A stretch of DNA of 48,940 nt from Fimenecus sp964527585 (GCA_964527585.1 CAZGPE010000010.1:1-48940); one strand, 5' to 3'. Numbered from the stretch's first letter, positions 16,547 through 24,955 are shown. Numbers and translations are program-made. The notes: a model not told the origin generated them from the letters alone.

Positions 16547-17830
16547 ATGGGATATACTCCTGATTGTTCGATTGAAACAAAGTGCGTTCAGGCAGGCTGG
16601 CAGCCGAAAAGCGGAGAGCCGAGAGTTTTGCCGATATACGAAAGCACAACTTATAAATACGATACATCGGCGGATATGGCAAAACTTTTTGACCTTGAAC
16701 CCGGTTATATGTATACAAGACTTGCAAACCCGACAAGCGATGCGGTTGCTTCGAAAATCGCAGAACTTGAGGGCGGAGTTGCGGCTGTTTTGACCTCTTC
16801 GGGACAGGCTGCCAACTTCTTTGCTTTGATAAACATTTTAGGCGCAGGCGACCATATTGTCAGTTCGGCTACGATTTACGGCGGAACTTTCAACCTTCTC
16901 AATGTTACAATGAGGAAAATCGGCGTCGATGTTACTTTTGTTGATCCGAGAGCGGATGAGGCGGAACTTAATAAGGCGTTTAAGCCGAATACAAAAGCGG
17001 TATTCGGAGAGACTGTCGCAAATCCGTCATTGGATATTCTCGATATTGAAAAATTTGCGAAAATCGCCCATGAGCACGGAGTTCCGCTTATCGTTGACAA
17101 CACTTTCCCGACTCCGATAAATTGCCGTCCTTTTGAATGGGGTGCGGATATAGTTACTCATTCGACTACTAAATATATGGAAGGACACGCTTCGACTATC
17201 GGCGGATGTGTTGTTGACAGCGGAAACTTCGATTGGTACCAAAACGACAAGTTCCCCTGTATGACTCAGCCCGATGAAAGTTATCACGGCGCAACTTACG
17301 CTAAGGATTTCGGAAAAGCCGGATATATAACAAAGATTGTCGCTCAGCTTTTGAGAGATTACGGTTCGACTCCGTCTCCGTTTAGTTCTTTCCTTCTCAA
17401 TATCGGATTGGAAAGTCTTGCGGTTCGTATGGAAAGACATGTTTCAAACGCTCAGACGGTGGCTGAATATCTTGAAAACAATGATAAAATTTCTTGGGTT
17501 AATTATCCTTCGCTTAAGTCGAGCAAGGATTATGACCTTGCAAAGAAATATATGCCTAAAGGCACTTGCGGTGTAATTTCGTTCGGTGTTAAAGGCGGAA
17601 GAGCGAAAGCCGAAGAGTTTATGAACAATTTGAAACTTGCGGCAATAGTTACTCATGTTGCCGATGCGAGAACTTGCGTTCTTCATCCGGCTTCGTCAAC
17701 TCACAGACAACTTTCCGACAAAGAACTTATCGAGTGCGGGGTTACTCCCGACCTTGTAAGATTTTCAGTCGGAATCGAAAATGTCAATGACATAATTGCG
17801 GATATTCAGCAGGCGCTTGATAAAATCTGA
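16547..17830 (+). CDS. MetY-like O-acylhomoserine sulfhydrylase (Cys/Met PLP family)
   Basis: This 427-residue enzyme belongs to the Cys/Met-metabolism PLP family. The PLP lysine is Lys209 in THSTTKYMEGH; IVDNTFPTPINCRPFEWGAD and YESTTYKYD are family motifs. The length fits MetY, which makes homocysteine from O-acetylhomoserine and sulfide, better than MetB/MetC (about 380). It differs clearly from the second copy at 38463, for example HSTTKYMEGHAS against HSATKFIGGHGT. Because it shares an operon with thrH, O-phosphohomoserine is a possible acceptor substrate. ATG 16547 follows AAAGGTGA; the earlier in-frame GTG at 16538 overlaps that site. Confidence 0.88.
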   Translation: MGYTPDCSIETKCVQAGWQPKSGEPRVLPIYESTTYKYDTSADMAKLFDLEPGYMYTRLANPTSDAVASKIAELEGGVAAVLTSSGQAANFFALINILGAGDHIVSSATIYGGTFNLLNVTMRKIGVDVTFVDPRADEAELNKAFKPNTKAVFGETVANPSLDILDIEKFAKIAHEHGVPLIVDNTFPTPINCRPFEWGADIVTHSTTKYMEGHASTIGGCVVDSGNFDWYQNDKFPCMTQPDESYHGATYAKDFGKAGYITKIVAQLLRDYGSTPSPFSSFLLNIGLESLAVRMERHVSNAQTVAEYLENNDKISWVNYPSLKSSKDYDLAKKYMPKGTCGVISFGVKGGRAKAEEFMNNLKLAAIVTHVADARTCVLHPASSTHRQLSDKELIECGVTPDLVRFSVGIENVNDIIADIQQALDKI

Positions 17831-17846
17831 TATTTTATTGATTTTT

Positions 17847-17907
17847 ACGGCAGGAACAGTCGGTGTTCGTAAAAAAAACGGATGCTGAAATGTTCTTGCC
17901 GTTTTTA
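17847..17907 (+). terminator. Long-stem terminator after metY
   Basis: ACGGCAGGAACA (17847-17858) pairs with TGTTCTTGCCGT (17891-17902) with one G-U. Inside, CGGTGTTCGT (17861-17870) pairs with ACGGATGCTG (17878-17887) using several G-U pairs. TTTTTAC follows. The total of about 22 paired bases is unusually long for a terminator. Confidence 0.8.
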
Positions 17908-17992
17908 CAAAAATTCACAATATTTTAATCAAATCTATGATATTATAAGTTATAATTAAACCGAAAACGAATTACCCGAAAGGAGTTAAGAC

Positions 17993-19351
17993 ATGGATTT
18001 AACAAGGCAGGAAATAGAAAACTACAATAAAATTCATGCCCAAATGTGCAGAGATAACGGATTCATTGATGTGAACTTGTACGATGAATACGGCGTAAAA
18101 CGGGGACTTCGGGATAAAAACGGAAAAGGTGTGCTTGCCGGACTTACGACGATTTCCGAAATTACAGCATTTAAGGAAGTTGACGGAGAAAGGATTCCGT
18201 GTCCGGGCGAATTATCATACAGAGGAATAAATGTTATTGACTTAATAAGCGGAAGAGGAAAAAACCGTTTCGGATTTGAAGAGGCGACTTATCTTTTGCT
18301 TTTCGGTAAATTGCCGAACAAGGCGGAACTTGAAGAATTTACCGCCGTTCTTTCTGCGATGCGTTCGCTTCCGACCAATTTCACAAGAGATGTTATTATG
18401 AAAGCTTCAAGTAAGGACATAATGAACAGTTTGACAAGAAGCGTTCTTACTTTAGCGGCTTATGACGACAATGCTGCCGATATAAGCATTGAGAATGTAC
18501 TCAGTCAGTGCTTAAGACTTATAAGCTGTTTCCCGATGCTTGCTGTTTACGGATACCATGCTTATAATCATTATGAGTGCGACGAAAGTTTGTATATACA
18601 CCGTCCCGATCCGGAAATGTCGATTTCGGAGAATATCCTTCGTATGCTTCGCCCTGATAAAGAATTTACCGAACTTGAAGCAAGGGTTCTCGATACGGCG
18701 CTGATTCTTCATATGGAACACGGCGGCGGAAACAATTCTTCTTTTACCACGCATGTTGTTACATCGTCAGGATCGGACACATATTCGACTATGGCGGCGG
18801 CGCTGTCATCCCTTAAAGGTCCAAAACACGGCGGAGCGAACATTAAAGTCGTTCAGATGATGGAAGATTTGAAAAAAAGCGTAAGCGATACAAAAGACGA
18901 AGCACAGATAAGAGCTTATCTTGAAAAACTTGTCGATAAGCAGGCTTTTGACAATAAAGGATTGATTTACGGAATGGGACATGCTATTTATTCCGTATCC
19001 GATCCGAGAGCGCAGATTTTCAAGGCGTTTGTCGAAGCGCTTGCTGTTGAAAAAGGCAGGGAAGACGATTACGCTCTTTTCAATGCCGTTGAAAAAATCG
19101 GAAAAGAAGTTATCGGCGCAAAGAGGAAAATTTATAAGGGTGTAAGCGTAAATGTTGACTTTTACAGCGGATTTGTTTACAGTATGCTCGGAATTCCCGT
19201 TGAACTGTTTACTCCTATGTTTGCAATTGCAAGAGTTGTCGGTTGGTCCGCACACAGACTTGAAGAACTTATAAATACCGATAAAATAATTCGCCCCGCA
19301 TACAGAAGCGTCGGAGAAAAACAAATTTATCTTCCGCTTGAAGAAAGATAA
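17993..19351 (+). CDS. gltA: Citrate synthase
   Basis: This 452-residue cytosolic enzyme condenses oxaloacetate with acetyl-CoA. Catalytic-region motifs are LHMEHGGGNNSSFTTHVVTS with the active-site His, KGPKHGGAN, GMGHAIYSVSDPRAQ with the second His, and VDFYSGFVYSMLGIP with the catalytic Asp. An N-terminal extension of about 40 residues precedes GLTTISEITAF, as in the citrate synthase group common in Clostridia. GGAGTTAAGAC precedes ATG 17993, and a TATAAT at 17951-17956 may be its -10. It faces an oxaloacetate-decarboxylase-type sodium pump, so both act around oxaloacetate. A 2-methylcitrate synthase role cannot be excluded. Confidence 0.94.
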   Translation: MDLTRQEIENYNKIHAQMCRDNGFIDVNLYDEYGVKRGLRDKNGKGVLAGLTTISEITAFKEVDGERIPCPGELSYRGINVIDLISGRGKNRFGFEEATYLLLFGKLPNKAELEEFTAVLSAMRSLPTNFTRDVIMKASSKDIMNSLTRSVLTLAAYDDNAADISIENVLSQCLRLISCFPMLAVYGYHAYNHYECDESLYIHRPDPEMSISENILRMLRPDKEFTELEARVLDTALILHMEHGGGNNSSFTTHVVTSSGSDTYSTMAAALSSLKGPKHGGANIKVVQMMEDLKKSVSDTKDEAQIRAYLEKLVDKQAFDNKGLIYGMGHAIYSVSDPRAQIFKAFVEALAVEKGREDDYALFNAVEKIGKEVIGAKRKIYKGVSVNVDFYSGFVYSMLGIPVELFTPMFAIARVVGWSAHRLEELINTDKIIRPAYRSVGEKQIYLPLEER

Positions 19352-19362
19352 AACAAATAATT

Positions 19363-19390
19363 AACCCCGTAAGCAATTGCTTACGGGGTT
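19363..19390. terminator. Bidirectional terminator between citrate synthase and oadG
   Basis: This is a perfect 28-base palindrome with arms AACCCCGTAAGCAA and TTGCTTACGGGGTT. It is followed by T-rich sequence on both strands. Confidence 0.9.
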
Positions 19391-19405
19391 TGTTGTTTAT
19401 CGGTC

Positions 19406-19594
19406 TTATTTTTTGTTTTGGGCTGTTTGGGTGTCGGTGTTTTCTTTGCTTTCTTTTTTCTTCGGAGAGAAGATAAAGTTAAGAAGGTATGTTATTAAAA
19501 TAATTATACCGATTACAACGAAAATTCCGAGCATACCGAATCCCATATAATAGAGATTATCTATAAAAGCGTGCGGATTAAAAGTTAAAAACAT
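19406..19594 (-). CDS. OadG-like small subunit of a sodium-pump decarboxylase
   Basis: This 62-residue protein has one membrane helix (MGFGMLGIFVVIGIIILITY) followed by a charged, hydrophilic tail. That is the layout of the OadG/MmdD gamma or delta chain, which tethers the carboxyltransferase to the beta pump subunit. GGGAGG lies before ATG 19594. It follows oadB by 13 bases on the same strand, so both are in one operon. Small OadG proteins vary a lot; the call rests on size, helix position and neighbour. Confidence 0.8.
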   Translation of the reverse strand: MFLTFNPHAFIDNLYYMGFGMLGIFVVIGIIILITYLLNFIFSPKKKESKENTDTQTAQNKK

Positions 19595-19607
19595 AATTTT
19601 TCCTCCC

Positions 19608-20729
19608 TTAATTCATAAAGAAATTAAGAACAAGTCCGCCGGCAATAACCGAAGCGATCTGTCCCGATACATTGACACCGATGGAGTGCATAAGCAGGAA
19701 ATTCTGCTTATCTTCTTCAAGGCCGAGTTTGTTTACGATACGGCCGGACATCGGGAAAGCCGAAATTCCCGCAGCACCGATCATGGGGTTGATTTTTTCT
19801 TTAAGGAATATATTGAGGAATTTTGCGAACAGAACACCGCCTGCGGTATCGAATATAAATGCGATAAGTCCCAAGCCGAGAATCATAAGGGTTTCTTTTT
19901 TAAGGAAATTTTCGGCTTGCATTTGCGAAGCAACAGTGATTCCGAGGAAAAGTGTAATAAGGTTTGCCAAAACATTTTGTGCGGTATCGGAGAGCGAGTC
20001 GAGAACACCGCATTCACGGATTAAGTTGCCGAACATTAAAAATCCTATGAGCGCAACCGAAGTCGGAGCGATAATTCCGGCGATAATCGTTATTATAATC
20101 GGGAAAAGGATTCTTGTTGTTTTCGAAACCGAAGCCTGTTTGTAAGGCATACGGATAAGGCGTTCTTTTTTTGTTGTGAGCAGTTTGATAACGGGAGGCT
20201 GTATAATGGGGACGAGCGCCATATACGAATATGCCGCAACCATTATCGCACCGAGATATTTTGAACCGAGTTTCATCGCAACGACAATCGAAGTCGGTCC
20301 GTCTGCCGCACCGATAATCGAAATAGCGGCAGCATCGTTTATATCAAAGAACATTGATGCCATGCAAAGAGTGAAGAAAATGCCGAACTGCGCCGCCGCA
20401 CCGAAAATCATAAGTTTCGGATTGGAAAGTACGGGACCGAAATCAATCATTGCGCCGATTCCGATAAATAAAATAAGCGGAAACAATTCATTCGATATGC
20501 CGGCTTCGTAAAGAGTGCTTAACGGACCGGTTTCAAGCACACCGTTTATTGTTTGAGAAACGGCTCCCGAAAAGGGAAGGTTAACCATAATTGCACCGAA
20601 GCCTATCGGCAGAAGAAGAGTCGGTTCCATTTTTTTCTTTATTGCAAGATAAATCAACAGGCCGCCAATGAGCCACATAACTACTTGCTGCCATTGAATT
20701 TCAAGCAAATTTCCGTACAAAAATTCCAT
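19608..20729 (-). CDS. oadB: Sodium ion-translocating decarboxylase subunit beta
   Basis: This 373-residue polytopic protein of the OadB/GcdB/MmdB family couples decarboxylation of a biotin-bound carboxyl group to Na+ export. It starts IQWQQVVMWLIGGLLIYLA and has IGIGAMIDFGPVLSNP with the conserved Asp-203-region aspartate, ISIIGAADGPTSIVVA, and NPMIGAAGISAFPMSGR with the conserved Ser/Arg near the C-terminus. Beta subunits normally need an alpha carboxyltransferase and a biotin carrier. Neither is in the window, so the substrate (oxaloacetate, methylmalonyl-CoA or glutaconyl-CoA) is open. The opposite-facing citrate synthase hints at oxaloacetate. Confidence 0.93.
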   Translation of the reverse strand: MEFLYGNLLEIQWQQVVMWLIGGLLIYLAIKKKMEPTLLLPIGFGAIMVNLPFSGAVSQTINGVLETGPLSTLYEAGISNELFPLILFIGIGAMIDFGPVLSNPKLMIFGAAAQFGIFFTLCMASMFFDINDAAAISIIGAADGPTSIVVAMKLGSKYLGAIMVAAYSYMALVPIIQPPVIKLLTTKKERLIRMPYKQASVSKTTRILFPIIITIIAGIIAPTSVALIGFLMFGNLIRECGVLDSLSDTAQNVLANLITLFLGITVASQMQAENFLKKETLMILGLGLIAFIFDTAGGVLFAKFLNIFLKEKINPMIGAAGISAFPMSGRIVNKLGLEEDKQNFLLMHSIGVNVSGQIASVIAGGLVLNFFMN

Positions 20730-20791
20730 AGTTTTGCTCCTGTTTTCTGTTTTTTATTTTGTGTAACCCGAAAAGTTACTAAATCAAAAAA

Positions 20792-20830
20792 ATAGTACCA
20801 TAAAATGTCAATTAATGTCAATAATTGACA
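20792..20830 (-). promoter_or_regulatory. Promoter of oadB-oadG with overlapping palindrome
   Basis: Read on the minus strand, TTGACA (20821-20816), 18 bases, TACTAT (20797-20792). The -35 is one arm of a perfect palindrome TGTCAATAATTGACA (20816-20830), and a further direct copy of TGTCAAT starts at 20806. A repressor or activator site is possible. The -35 alone explains one arm, not the palindrome. Confidence 0.55.
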
Positions 20831-20983
20831 AAAAAATAGCAAACAAATTTTCAAAGCGTTTTATCGGGGAAAGAAACTGTTTGTTTTCGAAAATAATAAA
20901 AGAGCAAAACATATAAAAAAGTAAGAAAAACGAAGAAAAAAAGAGATAATGCCATTGTCGGTTAAAAATCACAAAAAAAGATG

Positions 20984-21012
20984 TTGACTTAATTGCGATA
21001 AGATGGTATCAT
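20984..21012 (+). promoter_or_regulatory. Promoter of rplM-rpsI
   Basis: TTGACT (20984-20989), 17 bases, TATCAT (21007-21012). The leader of about 36 bases carries CGGAGG before ATG. I see no ribosomal-protein leader structure in it. Confidence 0.8.
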
Positions 21013-21054
21013 ATCCAAGCAATAAAACAAAACTATTATTCGGAGGAAAAAGTT

Positions 21055-21483
21055 ATGTCAACTTATATGCCCAAAGCAGGCGATATCACTCGTAGCTGGT
21101 ATGTTCTTGACGCAGAAGGCAAAACTCTCGGTAGCATAGCTGCTGAAGCTGCAACACTTCTTCGTGGTAAGCACAAGCCCACATTCGCTCCTCATGCGGA
21201 TTGCGGTGATTTCGTAATCGTTGTTAATGTTGAGAAAATGATTCTTACAGGTAACAAACTTGAAAAGAAAATGTATTACCACCACACAGGTTATATCGGT
21301 AATATGAAAAAGGTTCAGTACAAAACTCTTATGGCTGAAAAACCCGAGTTCGTACTTACAAAGGCAGTTAAGGGAATGCTTCCGTCAAACACAATCGGTG
21401 CAAAATCTCTTACAAGACTTCATGTTTATCAGGGCGCTGAGCATCCTCATGCAGCACAGCAGCCGACAGTAAGAGAATTTTAA
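21055..21483 (+). CDS. rplM: 50S ribosomal protein L13
   Basis: This 142-residue protein of the large subunit binds 23S rRNA early in assembly. It has the family features SWYVLDAEGKTLG-type N-terminus (here RSWYVLDAEGKTLGSIA), LRGKHKPTFAPHADCGDFV and the signature GMLPSNTIGAKSLTRLHVY near the C-terminus. CGGAGGAAAAAGTT precedes ATG 21055. It is first of the universally conserved rplM-rpsI pair. Confidence 0.98.
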   Translation: MSTYMPKAGDITRSWYVLDAEGKTLGSIAAEAATLLRGKHKPTFAPHADCGDFVIVVNVEKMILTGNKLEKKMYYHHTGYIGNMKKVQYKTLMAEKPEFVLTKAVKGMLPSNTIGAKSLTRLHVYQGAEHPHAAQQPTVREF

Positions 21484-21501
21484 GAAAGGGAGGCAAAATA
21501 A

Positions 21502-21900
21502 ATGTACGATTCAACACCTTATTTCTACGGCACAGGTAGAAGAAAGAAATCAGTAGCAAGAGTTCGTGTTTACGCAGGTACCGGTAAAATTACAATCAAC
21601 AACAGAGATATTGATGATTATTTCGGCCTTGAAACATTGAAACTCGTTGTTCGTCAGCCTCTCGCACTTACAGGCTTGACAGAAAAATTCGACATCGTTT
21701 GCACAGTAACAGGCGGCGGTGTTACAGGACAGGCAGGCGCTATTCGCCACGGCCTTTCAAGAGCTCTTCTTCAGTATGACGAAAATCTTCGTTCCGAACT
21801 CAAGAAGGCAGGATTCCTTACTCGTGATCCGAGAATGAAGGAAAGAAAGAAATACGGACTCAAGGGCGCTCGTCGTGCACCTCAGTTCTCAAAGAGATAA
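21502..21900 (+). CDS. rpsI: 30S ribosomal protein S9
   Basis: This 132-residue protein has the S9 N-terminal FYGTGRRKKSVARVRVYAGT and the basic tail GLKGARRAPQFSKR, which reaches the P-site tRNA. TGQAGAIRHGLSRALLQYD is the family signature. It is 18 bases after rplM with AAAGGGAGG as ribosome site. Confidence 0.98.
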   Translation: MYDSTPYFYGTGRRKKSVARVRVYAGTGKITINNRDIDDYFGLETLKLVVRQPLALTGLTEKFDIVCTVTGGGVTGQAGAIRHGLSRALLQYDENLRSELKKAGFLTRDPRMKERKKYGLKGARRAPQFSKR

Positions 21901-21914
21901 TTATTTTATCGACA

Positions 21915-21959
21915 AAAAGGCTTGTTTACAGGGCTTTCGCCTTGTGGCAAGCCTTTTTT
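21915..21959 (+). terminator. Terminator after rpsI
   Basis: AAAAGGCTTG (21915-21924) pairs with CAAGCCTTTT (21948-21957), followed by TT. The loop holds a smaller GGC/GCC hairpin. Confidence 0.9.
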
Positions 21960-21976
21960 GATGCTTTGAAATCCGC

Positions 21977-22031
21977 AAAATCGTGTTTTTGAAATCTTTA
22001 TTCGAGCGAAAGGTAAAAAAACACGATTTTT
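21977..22031. terminator. Second hairpin downstream of rpsI
   Basis: AAAATCGTGTTTTT (21977-21990) pairs perfectly with AAAAACACGATTTT (22017-22030) across a 26-base loop, and T residues follow. It may be a back-up terminator or an insulator before the next promoter at 22065. Confidence 0.6.
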
Positions 22032-22064
22032 ATTAACATATTTACTAAAAATGAATAATTTTAC

Positions 22065-22093
22065 TTGATTAAATTTATAATAATGGTTATAAT
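22065..22093 (+). promoter_or_regulatory. Promoter of the flavoprotein operon
   Basis: TTGATT (22065-22070), 17 bases, TATAAT (22088-22093). The leader of about 28 bases ends in AAAGG. Confidence 0.75.
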
Positions 22094-22127
22094 TATATCA
22101 TCTATGATAATAAGAAAGGTTGGATAG

Positions 22128-23687
22128 ATGATGAAAACCTATGACGTAATCGTAATAGGTGCGGGTAACGGCGGTCTCGCTGCTGCTGCAACCTGCGCAA
22201 GAGCCGGTCTTTCGACACTTTTGCTCGAAAGACACAATATTCCCGGCGGTTCGGCAACCTCTTTCGTAAGAGGCAGATTTGAGTTTGAACCCTCGCTTCA
22301 CGAACTTGCGGGAACCAGCAATCCCCCCGATGATGATACTGCGGCAAGATTGTTCCAGCGTATTGACGCTGACTGCGACTTCTTGAGCCACGAATCAACA
22401 TTCCGTCTTGTTGTCCCCGCAAAAGAGGGCGATACAGACACATTTATCAATGAAGACGGCGTTGAAGTCAGCATTGATGCGAGAATGCCGATAGGATTTG
22501 AGGCTTTCTCAAGAAAACTTGACGAACTTGTTCCCGGTTCCTATGAGAGCGCAAGAAAAGCGTTTGACTTGTCAATTCGTATGTTCGAAACTCTTAACGC
22601 TCTTGAAGATCCGGCAAAACTTCCCGCTCACTTTAAGGATTTCCCCGATATTCTCCGTATGGGCGCATACAATATGAACGATGTACTCGATACACTCGGA
22701 ATGCCCAAAAAAGCACAGGATATATTCAATACATATTGGTGCTATCTCGGTGTTCCCGGAGATAAACTCGACTTCCTTTACTATATGGCTATGCTCTACA
22801 GCTATGTTAAGAACGGAACTTCGATTCCGCATCTTCGCAGCCATGAGATGAGCCTTGCGCTCGACAAAGTAATCCGTGATAACGGCGGAGACATTTGGTA
22901 CAATTCCGAAGTTACAAAGATGATAATGAAAGACGGTAAACCCGCAGGCGTTGTTATCAACGGCAAAAAGGAAGTTTACGGTAAGCGTTTCATCTGTAAC
23001 TCCTTCCCCGACAGAGCATGGAAAGATTTGTTCGACTTTAAGGATATTCCGGAAAGACAGCTTAAGCTTATGAACGCAAGAACCGTTTCAACTGCTTTGA
23101 CAACGGTTTATCTCGGTATGAACAAGAGCATAAAGGAACTCGGTATTAACGACTATTCAACCTTTATTGCACCGACTTCGGATTCCGATGAGCAGTTTGC
23201 TCTTGTTGATAAATACTTCAGCGGATACTGCATTATCAACTGCCTTAACGAAATTATTCCCGATTCATCACCCGACGGAACCTGTACTCTCTTCCTTACC
23301 GGTATGACAATCGGAGATATAATGAAGGATGTTGAACCTAAGGATTATAAGAAATTTAAGACAAAAGTCGCTAAAGATATGATTGAAACTTGCGAAAAGG
23401 CACTTAACATTGAAATTATGCCTTATATCGAGGAAATCGAAATCGGTTTGCCGCCTACATTTGCAAGATACCTCAATACTCCTCAGGGTACACCTTACGG
23501 ATATTGGCTTGAAAAATGGGATAGTATGCTTCCCCGTACAATTCAGTTCGAAGCGGATAAACCGTTCGAAAACTTTATTTTCTGCGGCGCTTCTCAGGAG
23601 CGTGGAGACGGCTACTATTCAGCTTATTATACAGGTGAAAAGGCAGCAAATCTCACAATTAAAGCGTTGAAGAAGGAGGGCAAATAA
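22128..23687 (+). CDS. FAD-dependent oxidoreductase, phytoene desaturase / retinol saturase-like (COG1233 type)
   Basis: This 519-residue flavoprotein begins with a Rossmann dinucleotide motif (DVIVIGAGNGGLAAAATCAR) and the adjacent LLLERHNIPGGSATSF, which is typical of CrtI-like desaturases and retinol saturases. The C-terminal FAD motif is FIFCGASQERGDGYYSAYYTGEKAA. Long middle regions (about 150-330) form the substrate domain. The residue pattern does not identify a substrate. Carotenoid desaturation is unlikely here: no phytoene synthase is nearby, and a reductase with [2Fe-2S] follows immediately. That suggests a saturase (double-bond reductase) fed by NAD(P)H. Two adjacent ATGs at 22128 and 22131 are possible starts. 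Confidence 0.8.
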   Translation: MMKTYDVIVIGAGNGGLAAAATCARAGLSTLLLERHNIPGGSATSFVRGRFEFEPSLHELAGTSNPPDDDTAARLFQRIDADCDFLSHESTFRLVVPAKEGDTDTFINEDGVEVSIDARMPIGFEAFSRKLDELVPGSYESARKAFDLSIRMFETLNALEDPAKLPAHFKDFPDILRMGAYNMNDVLDTLGMPKKAQDIFNTYWCYLGVPGDKLDFLYYMAMLYSYVKNGTSIPHLRSHEMSLALDKVIRDNGGDIWYNSEVTKMIMKDGKPAGVVINGKKEVYGKRFICNSFPDRAWKDLFDFKDIPERQLKLMNARTVSTALTTVYLGMNKSIKELGINDYSTFIAPTSDSDEQFALVDKYFSGYCIINCLNEIIPDSSPDGTCTLFLTGMTIGDIMKDVEPKDYKKFKTKVAKDMIETCEKALNIEIMPYIEEIEIGLPPTFARYLNTPQGTPYGYWLEKWDSMLPRTIQFEADKPFENFIFCGASQERGDGYYSAYYTGEKAANLTIKALKKEGK

Positions 23688-23688
23688 T

Positions 23689-24888
23689 ATGGGAATTCTT
23701 AAACCGCTTAAAGCGACTAAATTTGTATCTGTTATCCCCGAAAGACAGTCGAGAATAAAGAATGCACCTGCAACTCTCCCGACTTATACAGATAACGCTA
23801 CCGCAATTGCAAAGGCTCTTCATCCTAACCGTCAGTATCTTAAAATCGCTGATGTTAAACAGATGTCGGAGGACTGCAAAACTTTCACACTCGTTCCCGA
23901 CGAAAAAAGAGGAACTAAAGCACTTGCTTATTTCGGTGCCGGTAAATATCTTACCGTTTTCGAAACAATCGAAGGTATGCCCATAACAAGAGCATATTCG
24001 ATTTCATCTTCTCCGAAAGATTCTCTTGAAGGTAAATATACTCTTACAATTAAACTTGTTGACGGCGGACTTATGTCGAAATACATTTTCGATACATGGG
24101 AAGTCGGAACAGAGGTTGAAGTTTCCGCTCCGTCGGGTAACTTTGAGTATCAGCCGTTAAGAGACGCTCAGACAGTTATCTGTCTTGCAGGCGGAAGCGG
24201 TATTACTCCTTTCAAATCAATGGCTAACGCTATTGCCGACGGCGATGAAGATTTCAATATGATTCTTCTTTACGGCAGCCGTAACTATGACAACATTCTT
24301 TTCCGTGATGAATTTGCGGAACTTGAAAAGAAATGTGATAAAATCAAAGTTGTTCATGTTCTCAGTGATCAGGAAGGCGAAGTTGAAGGAACCGAGAAAG
24401 GTTTCATCACCGCTGACCTTATCAAGAAATATGCACCCGCTGATAAACCTTATTCGATTTTCCTTTGCGGACCTCAGCAGATGTATAAATTCGTAGACAA
24501 AGAACTTGAAAAACTCAACCTTCCCAAGAAATATGTCCGTCATGAAATGTTCGGTGAATTCCATAATCCGCAGACTCAGGAAGATTATCCTCAGGGTGTT
24601 CCGGAAAAGGTTAAAATTACCGTTACAATTCAGGACGAAACACGCACAGTTGAAGGTCTTTCAAGCGACTCTGTTATGCAGACTCTTGAAAAGAACGGAA
24701 TTTCGGTACCTGCACGCTGCCGAAGCGGTGAATGCGGTTTCTGCCATTCACACCTTATTTCCGGTAAAGTTTATGTTCCGAAGCATCTTGAATACCGCCG
24801 TTTAGCTGACTACAAGTTCGGTTGTATTCATCCCTGCTGTTCGTTCCCGTTGACAGACCTTGAAATCAATGTTCCCGTTTCCAAATAA
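23689..24888 (+). CDS. Ferredoxin-NADP reductase-type flavoprotein with C-terminal [2Fe-2S] domain
   Basis: The 399 residues split into an N-terminal extension (about 1-45, of unknown function), an FAD-binding FNR domain with RAYSISSSP (101-109), and an NAD(P) domain with CLAGGSGITPF (165-175) and IFLCGPQQMY (257-266). A plant-type [2Fe-2S] domain occupies about 307-399. Its ligands are Cys344, Cys349 and Cys352 in CRSGECGFC, with Cys383 in HPCCSFP. The order FAD-NAD-[2Fe-2S] is that of class-IB oxygenase reductases. It would carry electrons from NAD(P)H to a partner, most likely the flavoenzyme whose gene ends one base upstream. GGAGGGCAAATAAT precedes ATG 23689. Confidence 0.88.
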   Translation: MGILKPLKATKFVSVIPERQSRIKNAPATLPTYTDNATAIAKALHPNRQYLKIADVKQMSEDCKTFTLVPDEKRGTKALAYFGAGKYLTVFETIEGMPITRAYSISSSPKDSLEGKYTLTIKLVDGGLMSKYIFDTWEVGTEVEVSAPSGNFEYQPLRDAQTVICLAGGSGITPFKSMANAIADGDEDFNMILLYGSRNYDNILFRDEFAELEKKCDKIKVVHVLSDQEGEVEGTEKGFITADLIKKYAPADKPYSIFLCGPQQMYKFVDKELEKLNLPKKYVRHEMFGEFHNPQTQEDYPQGVPEKVKITVTIQDETRTVEGLSSDSVMQTLEKNGISVPARCRSGECGFCHSHLISGKVYVPKHLEYRRLADYKFGCIHPCCSFPLTDLEINVPVSK

Positions 24889-24904
24889 GAAATAAGAACA
24901 GTTA

Positions 24905-24941
24905 AGCCATAACCGTCTTAAAGTCGGTTATGGCTTTTTTT
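24905..24941 (+). terminator. Terminator of the flavoprotein operon
   Basis: AGCCATAACCG (24905-24915) pairs with CGGTTATGGCT (24925-24935), followed by seven T residues (24935-24941). Confidence 0.93.
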
Positions 24942-24955
24942 ATCGAAAAATTCAA

